Source: Anastatus disparis
Taxonomy: Eukaryota > Arthropoda > Insecta > Hymenoptera > Eupelmidae
Reading direction: 5' to 3'
DNA: 64,000 nt
Assembly (NCBI GenBank): GCA_017163975.1
Contig: JAFFSR010000351.1
Location: forward strand, 3,803,501-3,867,500
Shown here: piece after piece, positions 19,981-33,183 of the stretch
How positions within the stretch are numbered: position 1 is the stretch's first letter
How the letters are laid out: every line of letters begins with the position of its first letter
Position numbers and translations under genes: made by a program
Notes under the pieces: model-generated
The model's input: the letters and a program-made list of their open reading frames with translations, nothing else
The model's database searches: none
Told to the model about the DNA's origin: nothing

Positions 19981-22945
19981 TACTCACATAGCACGAAAGC
20001 TTCCAAGGAAGCTTCCCATGAAACTTTCACGTAATGTTCTAGCGGAAGCTTCCATTAGCCTTTCTGTAAGCTTACTGAATCTTTCATTAATATTGCATTG
20101 TAATATTTCATGTAATCTAAAAGTAAGCTGAACATAAGCATGAATAAATAAACAAATAATAAAAGCTTACCTGCAATGTTTCCTTAAATCTTTTTGCAAT
20201 CTTATAGTAACCTTACAGGAAAGCTTCCATGGATAATTACGCAAAGGTTACATGGAAGATATTGAGAAAGATCACTGTAAGCTTCCTGAAAAATTCATCA
20301 GTTAGCTAATCGTAGAAGCCTACAGGAAGCTTACTAAAAAAATTTATGCTCTCTTTAATAGGCTATTCCGCTTACCTTAAATAGAATATTTCATAAAAGA
20401 TAATTGCAAGCTTATTGAAAGATTCGTTAGTGAGGTTACGTCGAAAGCTTTCAGCCATCTTACGAGAAAGGTTAATAAATGCTTTTACGTAATCTTTCAT
20501 GTAACATTAATGAAACCTTTCATTGAAAATTAATGTAAGAATCGATGAAAGATTCCTAAAAGATATTTAACAACTGTGGATAGAAACTTTTTCAATAAAT
20601 TTTACGAAAAAACTCAACTAAAAGATCCCATGAAAGCTTACAGTGAGCTAAATGTAATCTAAAAAGAAATTTACTGAATGCTAACGTGCAATATTCCCTA
20701 AAATCTTTATGAAATCTTACAGTGACCTTACAGAAAACCTTCTATAGATGAATACGCAAAGGTTACACGGAAGATATTGAAAAAGATTACTGTAAGCTTC
20801 CCGAAAAATTCATCAGTTAGGTAAACGTGGAAGCTTTCAGGAAGATTTCTAAAAAGATTCATGCCTTCTTTCATGGAATATTTCGCTTATTTTAAATAGA
20901 ATCTTTCATAGAAGGTAACTGCTAGCTTACTGAAAGATTCATTAGTAATGTTACGTCGAAAGCTTTCGGGAATCTTCCGAGAAATGTTAATAAAAGCTTT
21001 CACATAATCTTTCATAAAACATTAATGGAACCTTTCATTAAAGATTCATGCAAAGACCACCTACATAGCAAAAAAGCTTACAAGGAAGCTTCCCATGAAA
21101 CTTTTATATAATATTCCAGAGGAAGCTTCCATTCACCTTTTCGAAAATTAACATAACCTTACAGTAAGCATAATATAAGTCCAAAAAATGCTTCCTCAAT
21201 ACTTACATGTAATATTCCGTGGAATCTTTTTGCTATCTTCCTGTAACCTTATGCAAAAGTCTTAATAAATGGATCAGCAAAGGTTTCAAGTAAACTAACT
21301 AGAAAGATTACAGTAAGCTTCCTGAAAGATTCACTAGTTAGCTAACTAAGAACACTTTCGGGAAGCTTTCGTGAAAGCTTCATGTAAATGTTGAAGGAAT
21401 ATTCCACAAAACGTTTATTAAATCTTGCATATAACATACCTATAAGCTTCCTGTAAGGTTCATCAGTTAGGTAACACAGAAAGCTTCCAGTTAGCTTCCA
21501 AGAAAGGTATATGTTACTTTTCAACAACATTTTATGAGATATTTCTCGGAACGAAAAAGAAAATGTCGGGAAAGTAGACATTTTTAATCTTCTTTTCATA
21601 TGATTTTAAATAATTAATAAACATTTATGTAAATAATAGATTGATTGATAATTAGTTTCATAATACAAAACTTTCTAACTAAAAATTATTTTTTTTATAC
21701 AAAAAAAATAATTTAGAAATGCGCAATAAATTATTAATAATTTTTTCAATGAAAAATTATATAAAACTATTTTTTGCAGTAAAAAAATTAGATTTATTCT
21801 GTAGGATAGTTGAAGTATTAATAATTAAGTAAATTAATTAGATATTATTTTCACAAAATATTTTCAGTTGTATAAAAGAATTAATTTTTTAATACAAAAA
21901 AAATAATTATACTGACCTCCAATTATTTTTAATAATTATTAATAATTTACTATTAATTAACTGTTTCATTTAATTTTACGAATGCTGAAAAAAATATAAA
22001 AGACAAAGTTTATGCTACGTAAACTATATAAATAAGAAATGATCAGTGTTCGTAACAAGCGTACCGTAGCATAATACGTAGCGTTGATGCTTCGTAATCT
22101 GTAGGTCATGGGTTCGAGCCCCGATCAGGTCGAACATTTTCCTTGCGGTTTATGCGTTTTTATGCGTTTTATGAATTATATGCGTAATAATGTTAATTAT
22201 TTACTGTATAAAATAATTTGTAAGTTAAATGAACGACAAAATAAATCTATAAAAATGTATTAGATTCTAGAAGCTTAGTAGTTATTTTAGTAGAATCTAT
22301 TATTAAGATTTCTTGAAACCTTACTGTAATCCTTTCTTTAAAGCTTTCTGCAAGGTTCCCCAAAATATTACGCGACAACTTTCCTTAAAATATTTCTGAC
22401 AATTAATTTTTTCCATACATTTTAATCTTACTGAAAGCTTCTATGAAATTTTCCTGTAAGACTTAAGGGAATCTATATGTAAGACTCACGGAAGCTTTAT
22501 AAATATCTTACCGAAATCTTTTATTTTGATTCCTTGCTAGCTTACCAACGTCTTACGAGAAAGCTTCCTAAATGGTTCCCTAGAAGATTACAACAATCTG
22601 TCACGGAATATTTCTGACAGCTAGTTTGTTCCAGATATTTTAAGCTTACTGGAATCTTCCATGCAAGCTTTTTATAAGGTTTCAAGGAACATATATGTAG
22701 GACTCTAGAAAGCTTTGTAAATATTTCACTGTAATCTTTTATTCAGATTTCTTGGAAGCTTACCATCGTCTTTCGGGAAAGCTTCCTTAAAGATTCCTTA
22801 GAAGATTATAACAATTTTTCTCGAAATATTTCTGACAGCTAGTTTGTCCCAGACATTTTAAGCTTACTGGAAGCTTCCCATGAAAGCTTTCTGTAAGATT
22901 TCAAACTTCACATGGAAGCTTTCTGGAAGCTTACAAGAAGCTTAC
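19981..22945. repeat. AAGCTTCC-rich inverted-repeat-bounded field
   Basis: Left end (actcacatagcacgaaagcttcc) and right end (gaagcttacgtgctatgtgggt) are inverted copies. The two outer parts (about 19984-21560 and 22290-22945) consist of degenerate repeats of 8-15 base words built on AAGCTT, CTTCC, GTAAGCTT and their complements. The left tip recurs near 21064. The centre (21570-22290) is ordinary AT-rich DNA with a tRNA-like sequence. Probably one or more non-autonomous DNA elements expanded internally. Confidence 0.65.
22058..22135 (+). repeat. tRNA-like SINE head
   Basis: Has an A-box-like stretch (tagcataatacgtagcg) and a canonical B box (ggttcgagccc), but acceptor and anticodon stems do not close, so it is a tRNA-derived repeat rather than a tRNA gene. 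Confidence 0.5.
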
Positions 22946-23555
22946 GTGCTATGTGGGTAACGCTCTAGAAAAGAGGGTGTTTTTTTTTTATAAATAAAAT
23001 AAACTGGAGCTTTATTTATAACTTTCATGAGTTTTTGATTTGAATATTTTTATAATTAAGTTCAAAACGAAGATTAAAAAAAAAGAACTCTCTAAGGCCA
23101 ATAGGAGATGAGATAGGATTTTTTTTTAAATCACAGCTATTTTGTTTATAACAATTAAAAAACGATCTAAGCGGCATTTGTTAGTTAAAGACTTATATTT
23201 TAAAAATCTATGAATAGATTTTTAAAAATGCGACTATTTACTATCAAAACTAAAATAATAATAACATTATTATTAATAATAATGCTCTTATGCGACTGAA
23301 TCGTAAATCTGATTTTACTCTATTATAAAAAGATACAATGTAAAAAAAAAATTACATACCTATAGTTCATTTCACGGAGATGACATTTGTAAAAGAAAAT
23401 CAGGACTTGGCGAAGAAATACAAGAGAAAATAAATCTAAGAGAATGCGAAATAGAATTCGCTACACATAATGACAGCTTATGCGCATGCGCGTCAGATAC
23501 AGACGCCATACGTAAGGCTAACGTACGTTCAGAGTGCTCGTAACCAACAAAACGA
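22946..23555. other. Intergenic, nothing recognised
   Basis: AT-rich with short homopolymers and (AAT)n-like runs near 23260; no gene seen. Confidence 0.5.
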
Positions 23556-23559
23556 GCCG

Positions 23560-23990
23560 GTCTGTGGCACAGTCGGTAAGAGCATTGGATTTGTATTCTC
23601 GGGGGACCGTGGATCGAATCCCGCTCGCGGCTGTTTTTCAAGCAAGCACCTCTGTTACATGTGCTTTGTTCTTATGAACACACTTACGAGCTCCGTCGTT
23701 AAAGGACGAAAAGTAACTCAGTTGCTTAAGGCAGCTGGCTTGCGTCCTAGTGGATCGGGGTTTGACTCCCTGGGAAAATTGGGAAAAACAATTTTCATAG
23801 TTTTCCGTGGGGAAGAGAACCCGAAGAACACAAAAAACACAAAATAGAGAGTTTCTCGGAACACAAAAATTAATAATAAAAAAGTCCCCTCGGGGCAAAA
23901 AAATAACTAATAAATAAAAATTAATGATGGCCTATGATGATAAATCCAAAGGCCAATTAAAGAAGAAGAAGAAGAAGAAGAACCAACAAA
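23560..23990 (+). mobile_element. tRNA-derived SINE with (GAA)n tail
   Basis: tRNA-like head with A box (tggcacagtcggtaagagc) and B box (ggatcgaatcc), then a body with catgtgctttgttc and ctccgtcg, ending in an (AGA)n run at about 23966-23988. The body word recurs at 63385-63430, so it is a repeated family. Frames across it are not genes. Confidence 0.7.
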
Positions 23991-24205
23991 ACAGCAGGGA
24001 CGTACCAAAATAAAACTTGTAATGAGAAACAAAACAAAAAATTTTGTTTTCTTTTTTATTACTTTTGATTACTTAAAATTGTTTTCTTATCATAAGAAAT
24101 AATCAATAATACTATTTAATTAGTTATAATAGCTCTATCAATAAAAACATTTTGATGTCGCAGACAGGGCCCCGCTTGATACGGCACCAAGCGCTTGAGC
24201 CACCT

Positions 24206-25983
24206 TAAACTTTGTAACTATCAATAATTAATTTTTAACTTAAAATTTAATTATCTTAAACAGCCGAAGGGCAGATGAGCATGTACGATTTTACGCCAGA
24301 GATATTTCGAAGTAGCGTTGGTCTAGTGCGTAACGTTCGCGCTTTTTCTTTTGAGTACGCGAGTTCAACTCTTGGCTAGAACCACTTTTTTTAAACTTTT
24401 TTTTTATTATTTCAATAGTTTTTATTACTTTTTTTTATTTATATTTTTCATATTTTCTATTTTTTAATTAATTTTAAAATCTATTTTTTCACAAGTTACT
24501 TAAAGTATGCTCGTTTTTTTAATTAATATTTTTAATAGTATATTACGTTCCGAGGTACGAAACAGGCTCATTACATGCGCGTGTAAGTTTCAAAACACGC
24601 GCATATGATGAACCTTTTTCGTGCCGAGGAGCGTATAAGATTTTCCTTCATGCCCGGCCGGAACTTCGCCATCCCAAAAAGATAAAAATTCATTTTTAAG
24701 TAAAAAAATACATCGAAAACGACTTCTAGTGAAAAGTCATTTGATGCTTTAGTTTGTTGTAGCGCGCATGCGCAAGCAACTATAGTATACGTTGAGAGCG
24801 TGAAAGAGAGAGAGAAAGAGAGAGAGGATCGCAAATAAAAGTCCTATAGCGGTTAACATAGGATAAACAATTCGTTTTATTTAACAATTCAAATAAATAA
24901 AACGTGTAAAGAAAAAAAAAGAACATAAATATTCAATTATTTTATTGTACTTTTATTTTTTAAGTGTCTAAAAGCGTGTTGTGAGTGTCGTGAAAAAAAT
25001 ATCGCGAGTTAAAAAAAAATTGTGTATGCATGAAAGAAATGTGAAAAAACGGAACATGTGTATCCTATAGCTGATAACATAGGATATACAGTAAATATTC
25101 TAATGATAATTCATATAAAAAAAACGTGTGTAATTATCATGTGTGTGTGTATTTCATAATTTTAACAGTCATGTCTAACGATGTTTGATGTATAATAACA
25201 GAGGTTAGACATACTGAGTATATATAGATATAGTCGGAACATGCAGCAGACAGTGAAGCGACCAAAACTGTTGTAGTATGAAGGTGCGCAGTGGCTTCTG
25301 AGCATGTGACTGTAAAGAAAATCACAAATGTAATTTGCCCGTTCCCTGCCGCACGAGAGGCACTTTTAGGCGAAGTTCCGGCACGGGTATGAAGGAAATA
25401 AATTATTTTATATACGAAATAATTAAAAATATTAATTAATCAATAATAGCGATGTTTACAATACTATAGTTCAATTTTGTCTTTATAAACATATATCAAT
25501 ATATAATATATATTATAACATAAATAATAATACCTCTGTTTTATTTATTTATTGTAATTTATTGTAAATTTTATAAACTAAATTATAAATAAATTAAACT
25601 ATAACATTATAAAATAAACATCACTATTATTTATTTATCAATATTTGTAATTACTGCATATAAAGAATAATTTTTTTTTTTTAATTTTCATTGAAAAAAA
25701 CGAGCGTACTTGTGAAAAATTAAATTTTAAAATCATTAAAAAAATACAAAATCTAAAAAAAAATAAATATAAAAAGGAATAAAAAATATTAAAACAATAT
25801 AAAAAAAAAATTTTTTTAAAATGACCCTAGCCGAGAGTTGAACACGCGTACTCAAAAGGACGCACTAGACCAACGCTACTTCGAAACATCTCTGGCGTAA
25901 AATCGTACATGCTCATCTGCCTCCCAGCTGTTTGAAATAATTTAATTTTAAGTTGAAAATTAATTATTGATAATTACAAAGTT
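24206..25983. mobile_element. 1.8-kb inverted-repeat element with tRNA-like arms
   Basis: Arms of ~180 bases (24206-24385 and 25815-25983) are inverted copies containing tcaataattaatttt, gcagatgagcatgtacgatt and a tRNA-like part (gcgttggtctagtgcg, B box gagttcaactc). A second inner inverted pair involves ccttcatgcccggccggaac near 24640 and its counterpart near 25380. No transposase. It could be a foldback element or two SINEs in opposite orientation; it ends 10 bases before the Tigger tip. Confidence 0.6.
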
Positions 25984-26292
25984 TAACAGATTACACTCAA
26001 TTCTCGCTATTACGAGCAACTCGGGAATAATTTCTCTCGCTATTACGAGCGTGAGAGGGGCCCCCACCACTCAAAAAATGCTGTGCTTAGAATAATGAGC
26101 GAAACAATACCGAACGAATATAAACAATAACTATATCGATTGTGCGTGTGTAACCGTTTAATTTTCATTGAAATAAGATCGTTTATTTGATTTATTTATT
26201 CGTTTATTTCGTTTATTTATTCGTTCATTTCATTTATTCATTCGTTTGTTTCGTTTATTCATTCGAATATATAAAATTAGTGTTTTGTGAAT

Positions 26293-28258
26293 ATGGATTT
26301 ACCAAATTTGAAAGTAAGTACGTTTAAAAAACGCACAAAACAATATAATATTATTTTATAATAGTGTTATTAATTATTAGACATGTTAAACATTATTAAT
26401 ATTAGTGTAAAAGTTTATTTATATATATTTTCATGATGAATGTACTTTTCTTGTCTACATTTACGTTCAACATCATGTAGTGCTTAAATATAAAAGCTTA
26501 TACACAAGCATAAATTTAATCGAATATTTTCATAGCTTATTGTTAAGTGCTTGTATTTATTATTATAGAATAAACGAAATGCCTTGTCAGTACAAGACAA
26601 AATGAATATTTTGAATAAATTGGAAGCGCGAGTAAAAAATCGTTTACTCTGTACTGAATACAGTGTCAGTAGCTCAACAATTTCAACAATTTTCAAAAAT
26701 AAAAAGAAAATAAAACAGCATTACGACGAAATCATAGCTGGGCATAGAGATCCTAAGCAAAGGAAAAGAGTTGTTGGTCCCGAGAACGATTTACTCGAAA
26801 AAGTTTTACATGCATGGGTGCGTCAAAAGCGAACCATTGGACAGTCAGTAACTGCCAACTTAGCAATGGAAAAAGCTAAAATGTTTCATGAGAAACTCAA
26901 GAAACACGGAAAAATTCTTGAAAATCACTCGTTTAGGAGCAGCAGTGGTTGGTTCATAAAATTTAAAGAAAGAAATAGCCTTCATATTTTATAAGTGAAA
27001 GGAGAAAAAGCGTCGGCAGATTCAGAAGCAAGCAAAGCATTTGTTCAAGATTTTACGAAGTTCGTTATTGATAATAATTACAGCCTTGACGACATCTACA
27101 ACGCAGATGAGACGGGGCTATATTATCGCACATTACCTAATCGAACTTTGGTTTTAATGGAGGAAAGAGAGGTGGCAGGACAGAAATTGATTAAAGATCG
27201 TTTAACTGCAATGATTGCTGGCGATGCAAGTGGTACACACCGTATATCTCCTATGATCATAGGAAAATCGGCAAAGCCAAGATGTTTCCAGAATGTTCAA
27301 ACTCTTCCTTTGGAATACATCAATCAAAAAAAAGGTTGGATGAGTAAAGATATTTTTATCCATTGGTTTAAAAACATTTTTCTGCAAAGTGTAAGAACAC
27401 AAAAATCTGAAGCAAATTATTTTTATTTTAGAGCATTTTAAAGATTGAAAAATAATATGTATAATAATAATATTTGTTAAAATAAATTTACAGAATCATT
27501 TTACTGCTCGACAACGCACCAACACATCCGTCAGCAGAGGAGTTAAATGAAATTGACGATAAATGCAAGGTTATTTATCTTCCTTTAAATGTTACTAGCT
27601 TTATACAGCCAATGGATCAAGGCGTCATTTCAGCCTTAAAACGTTGATACAGAACGGCATTTCTTCCGAATATTCTTGCACGTAATCATCTTTCAAAAGA
27701 TTCTTTTATGGAGCATATTAAGAAATGGTCTGTGTTGGACTGTATGCACACACTTCGTGAAGCCTGGAGCTCTTTAACATCGGATACATTTCGTAATTCA
27801 TGGAAAAAATTAATCCCAGAGCTAATGAACGACAATGTTGCTGAAAGTTTAGTTTCTAACCATAAACTATGTACTCTATTAAACCGTATTCCCCAAAATA
27901 ATTCCATTAGTTCAGAAGATGTTGGCATCTGGCTAAAGGAGGATGAAAATTTACCACTTTTAAACATTAGCGACAATGAATTGCTCAATTTAAATGCTGG
28001 TTTGCAGTTACCAACCGTTGAAGAGGAGACTGAAGAAGAAGTCGAATAAGAAGATTCTGTAGTAATACCTGAATATCATGAATCCTTCAAGTTTTATTCT
28101 CCTGAAAACGTACTTCATATGGCCCAAACCATGCTTGATTGGAGTCAAGATTTGAATCAAATTTCATGTGCAGAAAGAGCAACGCTGATAAAAGCTCGAG
28201 ATATTACTCTTGACATTTTTTCAAAAGCAATGAAAATAGGATTTGATTTTGTTTTATA
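26293..28258 (+). pseudogene. Tigger/pogo (CENP-B HTH + DDE) transposase, broken
   Basis: Exon 1 (26293-26313, seven codons) ends at a GTAAGT donor. Exon 2 begins at 26569 after tattatag and gives a psq/CENP-B helix-turn-helix (LSVQDKMNILNKLE...SSSTISTIFKN), then a second HTH and the DDE_1 core with IYNADETGLYY, LLLDNAPTHPSAEEL and FIQPMDQGVIS carrying the three catalytic Asp residues. A second GTAAG donor (27391) and TTTACAG acceptor (27493) suggest another intron, but the frames do not join cleanly. Breaks: TAA at 26992-26994, TGA near 27646, TAA at 28047-28049. Typical length for the family; inactive. Confidence 0.92.
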
Positions 28259-30199
28259 ATTGTTGAATTAATTTTTTGTTTTTTTTTCGTAGTTAGTTTT
28301 TTATTGTAATTAAGTTTTGTTTTTTCATGTTGATACTAGTCCCCGGTACGCCGATCTTTTTTTCACCTGGTTATCTACGGGCTGATATTTTGTAAATACG
28401 TTCTTCTTGACGAGTCCTACAACTTTTCTATCTACGAAAATTCTTGATTAGGCAGCATTTTTTACTGCGAAGTCTCGAAATATGTAAATTAAACGGTGTA
28501 AGTATTTTTTATTACCTACACTTTTTAGTCAAGTTTTACCTTAAGATTATTATACTACAAACATGAAAAAAAAGTTGTCTTACAAATATTTTGAGCCGTT
28601 TAGAGCGTCCGACACCCTTAATATGTCGTTATTTCAGAGTATTGTTTTTTTATTACCTACAAGCTGAATTTTTCAGTATTGCTTCATAAAATTACTCTAA
28701 ATTATGTGATAATTGTGTCCTACAAAATTCACGCCTCACTTTTGGAGTCCGACGCGAAGATTATGTCGATTTCCTGGAAGCCATTTATTTATTACCTCTT
28801 GTAGGACAAAAATAATACATATTAAAAAGCGTGTTCTATGTAAAAATCAAAGAGTGTCCGACAAGAATAGTGCGCTATATATCTTGTCCGATAAAAATGA
28901 TTGGAAACATGGTAATTGGAAATTGCTATAACATAATTACAATGATATACTTTCATTTTTAATTTACTTATGCTTATATAGATTATTAGAGAAGTAATAT
29001 GCGCTGAAAATATTAGATTTATTGTTGCCTTTTATTATTGTTGTATTCAAATGATCTTAATAATTATTATTCTAATAATAGAACCCCAAAATCGCAATAA
29101 TTGATAAATGGATTTACTTAAAAATTTAACTAAATAATCATAATATTCACTATAAACTAATAAATTTCTTTTTTTGAAATTTTGCAATAAAATAAAAAGA
29201 TAATAGATATAAATATTCCTATCTCCTATATCATCTTAAACAAATTTATTGAAAAAACATAAAAATTTAAAAATTAATGAATTTGCGTTGTGTGACTTTG
29301 TAATTATGTACAGATAAATAAATTTCATGATTCAGATCAAGTTTGATTTTTAAAATTATATATGTTTATTAATTAATAATAAAATTTATTTGAACAAACA
29401 TGGTGATTTAAAAAAGAATATAATGAAATAATGAATATAAATGAAAAATAATTTAATTTAAAAACGAAATTGAAAGAAAATACATGAAAAAATTAATAAA
29501 ATATTTAATATTTTTCGAAATTTGTATAATAATTGCAGCTAAAAAAAAAATTTTTAGAAAAATCCCCATAACATAGATAAAAAATTGAGTTTAGAAAGAT
29601 TATCCATAGAGTAAAATATAATTTAAAAATTCCCATGTTTTGAAAACTTTTTTGGTTTTTTCCCGATATCATAATTTGTATAATGTCATACATCCTTTTA
29701 TAAACAAAAAAATGAAAAATAAATTTTTTAAGCTCATTAAAAATTGAAAAATTTTTTGTTACATAACAAGCTTTTCTTATTTTGAAAATTTTCAATCAAA
29801 CGAACAATTTTATTAAAATTTCAAAGCGAGGTTTGTAAAATATGAAATGTTGGTTTGTATTATGTTGGTTTGTAAAATATGAAACTATTTATTTTAATGT
29901 ATTTCATTCTAAGATGGGCAATAGCTATTGACCAGTATTGTACATAAAAATGAATTTCTTACCTAGATTTAATTTTTTTCACACGCTTTTATTAAGCTTG
30001 CTTTCGCGTCTGTCTGTCTGTAATCAAATCTTGCACGCTCGGTTTGAGTCACTTTTTGTCGAATGAAATTTCTGAAATTTTACACAGACCTTGGTCTCCG
30101 ATGACAATGCAATAATCCGTTGTCAGGTCGGCGATGACGGGTGTGCAAAGTCATCTCCGAGGAAGTTTGTGGGGAGACATCTTTAGGCCGAGGAGAATT

Positions 30200-30460
30200 G
30201 ATAGTTGTAGAAAATGCATAGGGATAGGGGAATGTATAGGGGGAAATATAGAGGATAAGGGAATGTATAGGGGATATGAGAATGTATAGGGAAAATATAG
30301 AGGATAGGAGAATGTATATGAGTTGGGGAATATAAAGGGGATATAGGGATATATAGGGGATAGGGGAATATATTGGGGTAGGGGAATATATATATATAGG
30401 GGTGGGGGAATACATAGGGAAATGTATAGGGAATAGGGTAATGTATAGAAGATACAATTA
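30200..30460. repeat. Purine-rich minisatellite
   Basis: Degenerate repeats of a ~20-28 base word like ggggaatgtatagg / ggggatatag. The long reverse-strand frames rich in Tyr, Pro, Ile and Ser are translations of this repeat and not genes. Confidence 0.8.
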
Positions 30461-30534
30461 AATACAAGCTTTTAAAAAAAATACTCATAGAAAATTCAAT
30501 TTTAACTAAAAAGTAGAAAATAAAGAATTTAAAA

Positions 30535-30775
30535 AAAATTTGAAACACGTTTTTATAATGGAGAAAAAACACTAAAAAGTATTAAATAAATTAATTTACT
30601 TCCTTGAAATTACTTTCATACAGTCCATTACAATAATCAAGAGAAAATTTTTGTTGTAAAATTCTCTCTTAATTATTGCAAGAACTGTATAAAAGTAATT
30701 TCAAGGAAGTAAATTAGTTTATTTAATACTTTTTAGTGTATTTTTTCCATTATAAAAACGTGTTTCAAAATGTTT
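30535..30775. repeat. Hairpin MITE
   Basis: Near-perfect palindrome of ~240 bases; arms begin tttgaaacacgtttttataatgg and include acttccttgaaattactttc. Confidence 0.8.
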
Positions 30776-31908
30776 TTTTTTTAATTTTTTTTTAATTATA
30801 GCTATGATTACGTTGAACAGACATATTAATGTATTTTACACTTCATAGAAAATGCAGAAAAAAATAATTTTACTTCGTAGATAATGAACAAAAGATCACA
30901 TAAAATTGAATTTTCATACATGAAATTATATTTTTTAAGCAGCATATTATTGAAAACGCTGCCATTATTGTGTCGGACACATCTATAAATGTATTCAATA
31001 CTTCATAAAGAATAAAAAAAAATTGGTTTTGGATTGTAGGTGATAAATAAATGACTTCCAAGAAATCGACATAATCTTCGCGTCGGACTCCAAAAGTGAG
31101 GCGTGAGTTTTGTAGGACACAATTACCACATAGTTTAGAATAATTTTATGAAGCAATACTGAAAAATTCAGCTTGTAGATAATAAAAAAACAATACTCTG
31201 AAATAACGACATAGTATGGGTGTCGAACGCTCTAAATAGCTCAAAATATTTGTAAGACAACTTTTTTTGTGTTTGTAGTATAATAATCTTAAGATAAAAC
31301 TTGACTAAAAAGTGTAGGTAATAAAAAATACACCGTTTAATTGACATGTTTCGAGACTTTGCAGTAAAATATGCTGCCTAATCAAGAATTTTCGTAGATA
31401 GAAAAGTTGTAGGACTCGTCAAGAAGAAAGAAAAATAGATTGAGTTGTGGGGGAAGAAGGGAAAGCATTTTGCTCGCTTTAGCGAGAGAAAAACGCTTGT
31501 TATAGCGAAGCTCGTTATAGCGAGAATTGAGTGTATATTTATAATGTCTCTTCCTTCATAAAAAAAAGAAAAGAAAAGAAAAAAAAGATTCACGCAACGA
31601 AAATACGTTAACGAAATTTGCGACATGATTTTGGATATAGACCAGCCGTGTTTGCTTGCGTCGCAACCCAAAAGAGGAAGCGACTCAAGCAAACAAAGGA
31701 TATGAGAGTGGGGAGTCATCGAAGTATACCACGCGAGTCATCAGTGAATTTCGTTCATGCTTTAGTTACTCTCCATACCATCTTTTTTAGTATAAGGTAA
31801 TCCAATACTAATAAAGCTTCTCACGCCAGTCATATTTGTATCAATATTTCATATGCTCGCGTAGATGGCAGTTCGCATACTCTATTAGCATGAATTTCCT
31901 CTCAGTGT

Positions 31909-33183
31909 ACACGGAGAGAAATGTATGATTAAATATTAGCACAAACTTAATGAAAAAATTACTATACTGTATAACATCGGAGAGACAAACTCGATATGTA
32001 TTAAATTTTAGTATATGTATATAGTAAAATTTCAAAGCATCAAATTTTACTATACTATATATCAAATTTTTCTACACCTTTTAACAAATTTTACTATACT
32101 GCATATTAGATTTTATAAATATCATGTATTAAATATTATGGATATGAATTTTTTTTTTTTTTTTTTTTTTTTTGCCCTATTGGCCCGGGTGCAGCCTTGC
32201 TTGGCCTAGCACCCGCATCCTTACCACCTTTGTGTGAGGATGTTACCTAGCACACATTTTCCTATTTTTTATTTTTTTCCTATTTTCTTACGTCCTACAT
32301 ATCTTTATCCTAAGCTACCTAATAACCCACATCCCCGAGAAATCTTAGACTGCCGCGTTCCAGAGCAGTCGGTAAGCAGATTTCTACGGTCGGTTCCCGC
32401 ATTTACCCAGGCTTATTAGGCCTGTGACGCAGGGAAAACTTCCCCAGGAGAAAACCCACGCCAGGAACATTGACCCATCGCACTCAGAGATTCTTTTTCC
32501 GATGAAAAAAAGCCTGAAAAAAATTTCAGGTTTTCACCGGGAATCGAACCCCCGACCGCTTGGAGCGAAAGTGTAGAGACCGTATAAGGCGTGCGCCTTA
32601 GCCGGTTACGCCACTGACGCTCTATGAATTATTTTTTTAAATTCTAAAAATATTATTTTCCGATGCTCGTTGACGTTCTGAGAATTTCGCTTGTGTTTTC
32701 AAATTCAGTTGAGGAAGAATTATTTTGTTTGTGTGTTATTGTTAGAAAGACACTTTTCGCAAATTATGAAACGCTCTTTTCGAAGTTGTATATACTACAT
32801 TTATCCTAAATTACACACATTATAACAAGTTAATCGCACTCACACGCTACACCTAACGCGTATTATCACGAACGCGAAAATATTTAAAAGCCTCTGTTTC
32901 AAATTCTCTTATATACCAACCAAGTACTTCTCTTACCGCTCGCAGATTGAAAAAATGAGTCGCCACCTAGTGATTAAGCGCGGCAACAGCAGTCTCGTTG
33001 TGTCATTCTCTGTATTCATAATTTTTACGATACTGAATAGCAATTTTTGTGAGCGCGTATATCATAAACTCGTAGAAGTATAGTAAATTTTCATAAAAGT
33101 ATGTTAAATTTCCTGCATATGTCGAGTTTGTCTCCCCGTCAGTGAAAAATATAGTAATTTTTAATTATATATTTTTCTCAGTG
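31909..33183. mobile_element. Inverted-repeat element disrupted by a SINE
   Basis: Ends carry cagtgtacacggagagaaatgt and the complement of tatatttttctcagtgtacat, with inner matches (gagacaaactcgatatg / its complement). No gene. A SINE sits inside. Confidence 0.55.
32150..32625 (-). mobile_element. tRNA-derived SINE, reverse strand
   Basis: On the reverse strand a tRNA-like head (A box tggcgtaaccggctaagg, B box ggttcgattcc) is followed by a ~400-base body and a poly(A) tail, visible here as ~24 T at 32150-32173. The acceptor stem does not close, so it is not a tRNA gene. Confidence 0.75.

Larger units (their letters stand above)
28401..31428. mobile_element. 3-kb element with ~430-bp terminal inverted repeats
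   Basis: 28401-28830 is the inverted, slightly diverged copy of about 30965-31428 (tip ttcttcttgacgagtcctac; inner words gcgtccgacaccc, gcctcacttttggagtccga). The middle is AT-rich and without a recognisable gene, but contains a minisatellite and a hairpin MITE. No clear target duplication. Non-autonomous foldback-like element sitting in the 3' part of the Tigger transposon. Confidence 0.75.
25994..31533 (+). mobile_element. Tigger/pogo-type DNA transposon with nested insertion
   Basis: Terminal inverted repeats CACTCAATTCTCGCTATTAC / complement, with TA on both sides (25992-25993 and 31534-31535). Each end has a second subterminal repeat (ctctcgctattacgagcg; gcgagagaaaaacgcttg). It holds a degenerate transposase (26293-28258) and, behind it, a 3-kb long-inverted-repeat element (28401-31428), which accounts for the unusual 5.5-kb length. 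Confidence 0.88.

Noticed and set aside
22058..22135. True tRNA gene (also at 23563, 32540, 36220)
   Set aside because: A and B boxes are present but the acceptor stems and usually the anticodon stem do not pair; repeated, tail-bearing copies point to SINEs.
23470..23898. Frames on both strands of ~125 and 86 codons
   Set aside because: They span a SINE with pol III boxes and an (AGA)n tail; no protein family signature.
30080..30572. Two long reverse-strand frames rich in Tyr/Pro/Ile
   Set aside because: They are translations of the purine-rich minisatellite.
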